Origin: CAIWTU01 sp035686205 | Lineage (GTDB): Bacteria; Desulfobacterota; Desulfuromonadia; Geobacterales; Geobacteraceae | DNA: 12,551 nt | Assembly: GCA_035686205.1 (NCBI GenBank) | Contig: DASRZQ010000153.1 | Location: 1-12,551 of the forward strand | Direction of reading: 5' to 3' | Part shown: positions 7,416 to 12,551 of the stretch, one piece after another | How the letters are laid out: each line of letters opens with the position of its first letter | How positions within the stretch are numbered: position 1 is the stretch's first letter | Translations under genes and position numbers: made by a program | Notes under the pieces: model-generated | The model's input: only the letters and a program-made list of their open reading frames with translations | Told to the model about the DNA's origin: nothing | Databases searched by the model: none

Positions 7416-7432
7416 CTAAAGGACAGGGGAAA

Positions 7433-8413
7433 ATGGCGCTGATCGATTCCTTCGGCAGGAAGATAAGTTATCTCCGTCTCTCCGTAACGGACCGCTGCAA
7501 CCTGAGGTGCGTCTACTGCATGCCGCCCGAAGGCGTCCGGAAATTGAGACACGAGGACATCCTCAGTTATGAGGAACTGCTGCTCCTGGCGGAAACGGCC
7601 GTAAGCATCGGGATCGAAAAAATACGGGTCACGGGAGGCGAACCCCTCGTCAGGAAAGGAATACTGGGCTTCCTCGGGAACCTTTCGTCGATTCCAGGCC
7701 TCAGGCAGCTTGTGCTGACGACGAACGGCATGCTTCTGCCGGAAATGGCCGGGGGCCTCAGGAGCGCCGGAGTCCAGCGGCTGAACATAAGTCTTGATTC
7801 CCTTGAAGTGGAAACCTTCGCCCGAATCACGAGGGGCGGCGATCTGAATAAAGTGCTTCAGGGAATCCGGATCGCGGAAGAAACGGGATTTCCGATAAAA
7901 CTGAATATGGTCGTCATGCGCGGGATAAACGATGCCGAGGTCGTGGACTTTGCCCGGCTAACCCTGGACAAACCCCATACCGTGCGTTTCATCGAATACA
8001 TGCCGACGATAAAAGCCCCGGACTGGCGGGCTTTTGTCGTTCCGGGGGAGGAAATAATCCGTCGCATCGCCGGCGTGTACAGGCTTGAGAAGCTTGAAAG
8101 GGATGATCGCCTTTCCGGCCCATCCACGGATTATCGTATTGACGGCGCGGCGGGAGCCATCGGCATCATAACGCCGGTCTCCAGTCATTTCTGCGGCGAT
8201 TGCAACCGTATCAGGGTAACATCGTCGGGAATGGCACGGGGTTGCCTTTTCGACGATACCGAGTACGACCTGAAGATGATCCTGAGGAACGGAAACCGGG
8301 CCGCGATCGTAGATGCGCTGCGTGAAATAGTCGGCCGGAAGCCGGGGAGAGGCCGCATTTCCGACGGGGTTTCCGCCCGCAAGCCTTTCGACATGTCGAA
8401 GGTCGGTGGATAA
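7433..8413 (+). CDS. moaA: GTP 3',8-cyclase MoaA
   Basis: A radical SAM enzyme for the first step of molybdenum cofactor synthesis: GTP to 3',8-cyclo-7,8-dihydro-GTP, which MoaC then converts to cyclic pyranopterin monophosphate. The protein has 326 residues, normal for the family. The SAM cluster motif CNLRCVYC has C22, C26 and C29, followed by TGGEPLVRKGI. The C-terminal substrate-binding cluster motif has C-x2-C-x13-C spacing (CGDC....GC) within the SSHFCGDCNRIRV segment. The protein ends in the KVGG tail whose two glycines are needed for MoaA activity. The frame is open back to GTG 7370, but that extension is low-complexity and would code across the hairpin leader; ATG 7433 has AAGGA 9 bases upstream and gives the standard N-terminus ALIDSFGRKISYLRLSVTD. 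No other moa genes are in the window. Confidence 0.97.
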   Translation: MALIDSFGRKISYLRLSVTDRCNLRCVYCMPPEGVRKLRHEDILSYEELLLLAETAVSIGIEKIRVTGGEPLVRKGILGFLGNLSSIPGLRQLVLTTNGMLLPEMAGGLRSAGVQRLNISLDSLEVETFARITRGGDLNKVLQGIRIAEETGFPIKLNMVVMRGINDAEVVDFARLTLDKPHTVRFIEYMPTIKAPDWRAFVVPGEEIIRRIAGVYRLEKLERDDRLSGPSTDYRIDGAAGAIGIITPVSSHFCGDCNRIRVTSSGMARGCLFDDTEYDLKMILRNGNRAAIVDALREIVGRKPGRGRISDGVSARKPFDMSKVGG

Positions 8414-8564
8414 CCACCCGTGATCCGTGTCCGTTGTCCGAAAAGCCATTTCCCCGGCCACGGCTCACGGTCACGGTCGACGGAAAAAACCCGGCATTCT
8501 GCTCACTTCGGCGTGAAAAAGTCACTGAATCAGGACATATACATTGATTTTCGGTAGACCTGTT

Positions 8565-8589
8565 AGAGGTAAATTACAATCCTCTTTTT
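8565..8589 (+). terminator. Weak terminator-like hairpin after moaA
   Basis: AGAGG (8565-8569) pairs with CCTCT (8581-8585), and the run continues as Ts to 8589. The stem is only 5 bp and lies about 150 bases past the moaA stop, so this is tentative. Confidence 0.35.
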
Positions 8590-8642
8590 AATCCTCAAAG
8601 TTGTCCCCATTTCTTCCCCCTATTAAATAACCGTTCGGGCGA

Positions 8643-8671
8643 TTGTCGTTAAATTCCAACTGGCATATCAT
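8643..8671 (+). promoter_or_regulatory. Candidate sigma-70 promoter for the X2/GH5-expansin operon
   Basis: TTGTCG (8643-8648) and TATCAT (8666-8671) are separated by exactly 17 bases, a good fit to the -35/-10 consensus. Transcription would start about 70 bases before ATG 8749. Confidence 0.5.
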
Positions 8672-8748
8672 AACTGCCGGCTAATTGTCAGGCCATACCA
8701 ACCGGTTTGGCAAATCATTCCCGCGATCATGACGGAAGGTGGGTATCA

Positions 8749-9342
8749 ATGAACATCAGCCGGTTATTATGCCTTTTCATGATGTTTTGGATGCTGTTGC
8801 TCCTTTGCGCGGACAATGTCCTTTCCATGGCGAAGGCTGCTTCCCGCGGCATAAGTTCCGGCCTCGTGAGGATTACGGAAGTGGATGTGGGCGCCACGGT
8901 GGTCAGCAACGAGGGCAAGGTGCATATAACGACCCCGGACGCCAACGACCAGGTGACCAGCGATTCTTCGGCCGTGAAGAACTCCGTCATCAGTCCCGTC
9001 ACCGCCACATACAACAGGAACAACACCTGGCAAAGAAGCATTGCCGTGACAATGATCCTGAACGGCAACACTCTTAACGGCATAAGGAGCGGTTCGACCG
9101 GTTTGGCGTATGGAAGTGACTACCGGGTCTGGGGCAACATGGTGTTCATATCCGGCAGCTATCTTGCCCGACAACCCATGGGAACAACAAAGCTCACTTT
9201 CGACTTCAGCGCCGGCGCGGACCCCGTGTTGGCAATTACGATAATGCAGACGGCGCCTTCATACGGCCGGACAGGACACTGGACCTCGTCTGTCGGCAGG
9301 GAAAACCGGATCGGCGCGGAGGGATGGTTGAACGTGCCATGA
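8749..9342 (+). CDS. Small exported X2-module protein
   Basis: A 197-residue protein from ATG 8749, supported by GGAAGG 9 bases upstream. The frame is open to TTG 8707, but that adds a charged leader before the signal peptide and has no better ribosome site. Residues 1-31 are a signal peptide with a long hydrophobic core, cleaved near AKA/A. C20 is preceded by LLL, so a lipobox is unlikely. Residues 79-165 form an X2 (CBM_X2) module: SVISP, LNGNTL..IR.GST, SGSYLA, GTTKLTFDFSAG.DPVL. X2 modules are immunoglobulin-like domains seen in cellulosomal scaffoldins and cellulases, with proposed cellulose- or cell-wall-binding or solubilising roles. Residues 32-78 and 166-197 flank it and match nothing I recognise. 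There is no enzyme domain. It lies 60 bases before the GH5-expansin gene, likely the same transcript, and its X2 is about 55% identical to that enzyme's X2. Confidence 0.75.
   Translation: MNISRLLCLFMMFWMLLLLCADNVLSMAKAASRGISSGLVRITEVDVGATVVSNEGKVHITTPDANDQVTSDSSAVKNSVISPVTATYNRNNTWQRSIAVTMILNGNTLNGIRSGSTGLAYGSDYRVWGNMVFISGSYLARQPMGTTKLTFDFSAGADPVLAITIMQTAPSYGRTGHWTSSVGRENRIGAEGWLNVP
8983..9243 (+). repeat. X2 module copy 1 (paralogous with 10714-10980)
   Basis: This segment encodes an X2 module that aligns without gaps to the one at 10714-10980. My hand alignment gives 48 identical residues of 87. DNA identity is patchier, so the duplication, or separate recruitment from a shared family, is not recent. 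Confidence 0.7.
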
Positions 9343-9402
9343 CCCCTGAATCAGACAATCTCGCTTTTCGAGTGTAATTCAAAAAAAGGAGGAAAAGTCC
9401 AA

Positions 9403-12195
9403 ATGGGATGCGAAAACGTCGGTAAGCTCAGATTATTACTCCTGGCCTTGCTGTCGGCCGTCCTTTTGTTCTGCCATGCAGGCGTCGCCTCGGCGGCAAG
9501 CAACAACAACGACTACCTGCATGCGGTGGGAAACAAGATCTACGACTCGTCGGGCAACGAAGTGAGGCTCACGGGCATCGCCTGGTTCGGTTTCGAAACC
9601 ACCAACCAGGTTTACCACGGCCTGTGGAGCGTCAAGATGGAGAGCGTCCTCGACACCGTGGCCAACAGCGGCTTCAACCTGTTGCGGATCCCGCTCTGCG
9701 TCCAGTTGGTCAACCAGTGGCGCAACGGCACCGGCGGCACCCCCGACAGCGTCAACTACAGCGCCAATCCAGGCCTGCAGGGGATGACCAGCCTGCAGAT
9801 ACTCGACGCGTCCATCGCCTACTGCAGGAAGGTCGGGATAAAGGTGATGCTCGACATGCACCGGGTGGTGAACACTCAGATGCTGGAGGGATGGTACACC
9901 ACGGGCTATCCGCCCGAGGATTTCGAGGCGTGCTGGAGGTGGCTGACCGAACACTACAGGAACGACGACACGGTCATAGCCATGGACATCTTCAACGAGC
10001 CTCACGGGGCACCCGGCAACGCCAACATGATCAAGTGGGACAGCTCCGCTGACCGGAACAACTGGAGGTATGAAGCGGAGAAGGTGGGCAACGCAATCCT
10101 GGACATAAACCCCAACCTGCTGATCGTCGTCGAAGGAGTCGAGGCGACGCCGAAGGACGGATACACCTATGCCGACACGAACAGTGCCGACTACGACTTC
10201 GACTGGTGGGGCGGAAACCTCCGGGGAGTGAAAAACACACCGGTCAATCTCGGCAGCCGCCAGAGCCAACTGGTGTATTCACCCCACGACTACGGCCCCA
10301 GCGTATATGCCCAGCCGTGGTTCCATTCCGGGTTCACGGAGGCGTCGCTGACCTCCGATTGCTGGGACTCCAACTGGCTGTATATCGCCAAACAGAACAT
10401 CGCGCCGATTTTAATCGGGGAATGGGGTGGTAAGATGGACGGCGGGGACAACCAGAAATGGATGGGGTTTCTGGCCGATACCATCGTATTGAATAAGCTG
10501 AATCACACTTTCTGGTGCGTCAATCCCAATTCCGGGGATACGGGCGGCATCCTCCTTGATGACTGGACGACTGTCGATACAGCCAAATACAACCTGATCA
10601 AGCCGACGCTCTGGCAGAACGGCAGCGGGAAATTCATAGGGCTCGACCACGATGTCAACCTCGGGACGAACGGCACCCACGTGGGAGGGGGCGGCACGAC
10701 GCCGACCGACCACGATTCGACCATCAGCCCGGCCAAGGCGGTCTTCGACAAGAACACCTCCAGGCAGGCAAACGTAGTCGTAACCATGACCCTGAACGGC
10801 AACACCCTGAGCGCCATCAGAAAAGGCTCCACGGCTCTGGTATCCGGAACCGACTACAAAGTGCCGGGCGCCACCGTTACCATACTCAAGAGCTATCTGG
10901 CTAAGCAGGCGGTCGGGACGGTGAGTCTGTCTTTCGACTTCAGCGCGGGAGTCGACCCCGTGCTTATCGTCACGGTCTCCGACAGCAGCGGCACGCATAC
11001 GCCGTGCGCCAACCCCGTGTCGGCGGCGCTGCCGCTGGTAATAGACGGGGCGGGCGAATACTGCAGGGTGACTACCGGCACCATCAGCAACATCAAATCC
11101 TGGAACATGAAGCTGGTGGAGATAAACGGCGTCGCCTACACCAATAACTGGTCGGACAAGATGCCGGCCAGGATCAACGGTAACTACTACATCCACTACG
11201 TGGGCAGCTACCCGTGGTCGCATCTTGAAGTAAACGGCGGCGGGACCACTAACTACACCCTCAATATCTCCGTCAGCGGCAACGGCTTCACCAACCCGTC
11301 GGCGGGGACCCACACCTACGCCTCCGGAACATCGGTCAGCGTAACCGCTACGCCCGCAAGCGGGGCCACGTTCTCCGGCTGGAGCGGCGCGGCCACCGGC
11401 ACGGCCAACCCTGTAACGGTTACGATGGACGGGAACAAGACTCTCACCGCCAACTTCTCCGCCGGAGACGACGGCCTTCCGGACCATTGTTCAGGGCAAT
11501 GCAACGCCGCGACTCCCGTATATCCGACCATACTGAGCGACGGGGGACTGGGCAACGTCACGATGTACAGCACGGCGGCCAGTGACGGCGGCGCATGCAA
11601 TTACGGCTCGACGAAGGTAATGTACTACGCCGCCATCAACGTAAATGTCGTTCCGGGCGACAACAAGGGACAGTGGCAGGGAGGCCGCATCTGCGGCCAG
11701 TGCGCGGAAGTGACCGCGCTCACCTCCCAGGGGCCGAAGACCGTGGTGGCCCGGATCATGGACAAGTGTCCGGACGGCAACTGCGGTATCGACCTGGGCG
11801 GATCGGCGCCCGGAACGGTCATGCTCGACGGGGCGGGCCGGTACACCGGCAAGTGGCGTTTCGTGCCGTGCGACGGCCATCCGGAGGTGTCGGACGGCTC
11901 CCCGACCCTGGACGTTCTCCTGGGAAGCAACAGCTGGTGGTCGCGCGTCCATGTGCGCAACCCGCCAACGGCCGTCAGCTCCATTGACTGGCAGGACGCC
12001 GCCGGATCGGCAAAGGGCACGTTCCTGTATGCCACGGACCCGGAGAACGCCTACGAGGTTCCGGTAAACGAGGTGCTCCAGTTCGGCGCCGCATCGTTCC
12101 TGATAACTGTCCATTACGTGGACGGCAGGACCGCGACGGTACAGCTCAGCCCGGCGCAACTGGCTTCGCAGGGCGGGTCGTATGCGTTGGACTGA
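9403..12195 (+). CDS. Secreted GH5 cellulase-X2-expansin fusion
   Basis: A 930-residue extracellular protein. Residues 1-31: Sec signal peptide ending ASA/A. About 35-395: glycoside hydrolase family 5, with general acid/base E199 in FNEPHG, HDY at 295-297 and nucleophile E340 in GEWGG; expected endo-beta-1,4-glucanase. 438-526: X2 module. 535-612: unassigned domain with C535/C554 and many aromatics. 617-686: InlB-type bacterial beta repeat (FSGWSG). About 694-930: bacterial expansin. Its domain 1 (double-psi barrel) is cysteine-rich and has D787 and D797 in MDKCPDGNCGID. The linker reads KWRFVPCDG. Domain 2 (CBM63-like) has paired W845-W846. Expansins loosen cellulose networks without hydrolysis, so the chain joins cutting and loosening. 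The start has AAGGAGG 10 bases upstream. The glycine/threonine-rich stretch around 427-435 is a linker. No dockerin, sortase or membrane anchor is visible, so it is probably released. GH5-expansin fusions occur in plant pathogens; lateral acquisition is plausible here. Confidence 0.93.
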   Translation: MGCENVGKLRLLLLALLSAVLLFCHAGVASAASNNNDYLHAVGNKIYDSSGNEVRLTGIAWFGFETTNQVYHGLWSVKMESVLDTVANSGFNLLRIPLCVQLVNQWRNGTGGTPDSVNYSANPGLQGMTSLQILDASIAYCRKVGIKVMLDMHRVVNTQMLEGWYTTGYPPEDFEACWRWLTEHYRNDDTVIAMDIFNEPHGAPGNANMIKWDSSADRNNWRYEAEKVGNAILDINPNLLIVVEGVEATPKDGYTYADTNSADYDFDWWGGNLRGVKNTPVNLGSRQSQLVYSPHDYGPSVYAQPWFHSGFTEASLTSDCWDSNWLYIAKQNIAPILIGEWGGKMDGGDNQKWMGFLADTIVLNKLNHTFWCVNPNSGDTGGILLDDWTTVDTAKYNLIKPTLWQNGSGKFIGLDHDVNLGTNGTHVGGGGTTPTDHDSTISPAKAVFDKNTSRQANVVVTMTLNGNTLSAIRKGSTALVSGTDYKVPGATVTILKSYLAKQAVGTVSLSFDFSAGVDPVLIVTVSDSSGTHTPCANPVSAALPLVIDGAGEYCRVTTGTISNIKSWNMKLVEINGVAYTNNWSDKMPARINGNYYIHYVGSYPWSHLEVNGGGTTNYTLNISVSGNGFTNPSAGTHTYASGTSVSVTATPASGATFSGWSGAATGTANPVTVTMDGNKTLTANFSAGDDGLPDHCSGQCNAATPVYPTILSDGGLGNVTMYSTAASDGGACNYGSTKVMYYAAINVNVVPGDNKGQWQGGRICGQCAEVTALTSQGPKTVVARIMDKCPDGNCGIDLGGSAPGTVMLDGAGRYTGKWRFVPCDGHPEVSDGSPTLDVLLGSNSWWSRVHVRNPPTAVSSIDWQDAAGSAKGTFLYATDPENAYEVPVNEVLQFGAASFLITVHYVDGRTATVQLSPAQLASQGGSYALD
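10714..10980 (+). repeat. X2 module copy 2 within the GH5-expansin gene
   Basis: This encodes residues 438-526 of the fusion enzyme. It is the partner of the X2 module in the small upstream protein and retains LNGNTL, SYLAKQ and FDFSAGVDPVL. Confidence 0.7.
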
Positions 12196-12243
12196 CGACG
12201 TATCACTAATTTTGTATGGATCGCACTCCCTGGGCTTGAATTC

Positions 12244-12273
12244 AGAGTTTTTGCTAAAAAGCAAAGAGTTTTT
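12244..12273. terminator. Hairpin with flanking direct repeats between convergent genes
   Basis: AGAGTTTTT occurs at 12244-12252 and again at 12265-12273, flanking the small inverted repeat TTTGC-taaaaa-GCAAA. T runs are present on the plus strand. It overlaps the stop of the minus-strand gene and could terminate the GH5-expansin transcript, but the stem is short. Confidence 0.3.
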
Positions 12274-12551
12274 CAAAAATGACCGTAAGTTTCCCGAGGT
12301 GGCGTTTTTCCTCGTCGGCCAGGGTGCTGAAGACTTTCATGGAATTTTCGCCCGTTACCCTTGCGCGCATGGCCAGGAAGCGATCGAAAGAGCTTGCTTC
12401 CAGGGAAATTGACAGTTCGAGTATTTCCCTGGAAGCCTTGCCTTTCGACCAGGAGAGTGCATCGTCGAGCCTCATGCCCCCTTCCATGATCTTTTCCCCG
12501 GGGCGCCTTTCCGGGGATTTGGGAAGTACGGTTTCCGCGCCGGTTCCGGTC
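12254..12551 (-). CDS. C-terminal part of a ferritin-like (rubrerythrin-type) protein, cut by window edge
   Basis: The open frame runs off the right edge, so the 5' end is missing; about 98 residues are visible, ending at TAG 12256-12254. The ATG at 12487 is internal, because the frame continues upstream without a stop. The visible part reads GGMRLDDALSW, then an amphipathic helix EILELSISLEASSFDRFLAM, then FSTLADEEKRHLGKL. That last motif is the typical metal-ligand helix of rubrerythrin-like four-helix proteins, with EE..H in position. The GGM-type junction before the helices resembles proteins that fuse an N-terminal rhodanese domain to a rubrerythrin-like domain, as found in Geobacter relatives, but the rhodanese part would be outside the window. 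Such proteins are linked to peroxide or sulfur handling. It is convergent with the GH5-expansin gene. Confidence 0.7.
   Translation of the reverse strand, partial: TGTGAETVLPKSPERRPGEKIMEGGMRLDDALSWSKGKASREILELSISLEASSFDRFLAMRARVTGENSMKVFSTLADEEKRHLGKLTVIFEKLFAF

Larger units (their letters stand above)
8414..8748 (+). promoter_or_regulatory. Intergenic region upstream of the X2/GH5-expansin genes
   Basis: No gene is supported in this 335-base interval. The left part contains the imperfect repeat CACGG(C/T) (about 8459-8478). The middle is AT-rich with a weak terminator-like hairpin. The right part holds the candidate promoter. I checked by eye for GEMM-type c-di-GMP riboswitch signatures and sigma-54 -24/-12 elements and found neither. 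Confidence 0.5.

Noticed and set aside
8414..8748. c-di-GMP (GEMM) riboswitch before the X2/GH5 genes
   Set aside because: None of the conserved GEMM blocks could be found; only a promoter-like pair of hexamers is supported.
9403..9480. Lipoprotein signal on the GH5-expansin protein
   Set aside because: The only cysteine in the signal region near a hydrophobic end (C24) is preceded by phenylalanine, which does not fit a lipobox; ASA/A gives a good signal peptidase I site.
9436..10269. 277-codon minus-strand open frame
   Set aside because: Antisense shadow of the GH5 domain; the plus strand holds the catalytic motifs.
10411..11487. 358-codon minus-strand open frame
   Set aside because: Antisense to the GH5-expansin gene in GC-rich sequence; valine/glycine/arginine-rich with no recognisable motif.
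1..12551. CRISPR array, insertion sequence, rRNA or prophage genes
   Set aside because: No regularly spaced repeats, transposase or integrase motifs, terminal inverted repeats or rRNA-like stretches were seen.

Overview
The window looks like chromosomal DNA of a Gram-negative, anaerobic or microaerobic deltaproteobacterium of the Geobacter/Desulfuromonas type. This is inferred from gene content and moderately high GC, not from a marker gene. Supporting content: a P460-type c-heme protein, an EAL-HDOD regulator, a soluble FIST-chemoreceptor, MoaA, and a rhodanese-rubrerythrin-like protein at the right edge.

Layout. (1) 112-1854, plus strand: an exported cytochrome P460-family protein followed closely by an EAL-HDOD signalling protein, probably one transcript. 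(2) 2031-4058, minus strand: a class A penicillin-binding protein, convergent with the first pair. (3) 4059-4384: a gene-free interval with a 14-bp palindrome and a short direct repeat, leading into a FIST-domain methyl-accepting protein (4385-6418) that ends in a strong nested-stem terminator. (4) 6719-7252: a 2H phosphoesterase (cyclic phosphodiesterase-like), then moaA (7433-8413) behind a GC-rich hairpin leader. (5) 8414-8748: an AT-richer regulatory interval with a good sigma-70-type promoter. It precedes two exported genes: a small X2-module protein (8749-9342) and a 930-residue enzyme (9403-12195). (6) 12254-12551, minus strand: the 3' end of a ferritin-like gene that runs off the window.

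The standout locus is region 5. The large protein has a signal peptide, a GH5 cellulase domain with both catalytic glutamates, an X2 module, a cysteine-bearing domain I cannot assign, an InlB-type beta repeat, and a complete two-domain bacterial expansin. It would join hydrolysis of beta-1,4-glucan with expansin-type loosening in one secreted chain. The small upstream protein carries an X2 module about 55% identical to the one in the enzyme (my hand alignment), so the two probably act together outside the cell. GH5-expansin fusions are known from plant-associated bacteria such as Clavibacter CelA; this architecture and host context are less usual.

The remaining genes are housekeeping or sensory: cell-wall synthesis, molybdenum cofactor synthesis, c-di-GMP-type signalling and chemotaxis. 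They appear to be independent transcription units.
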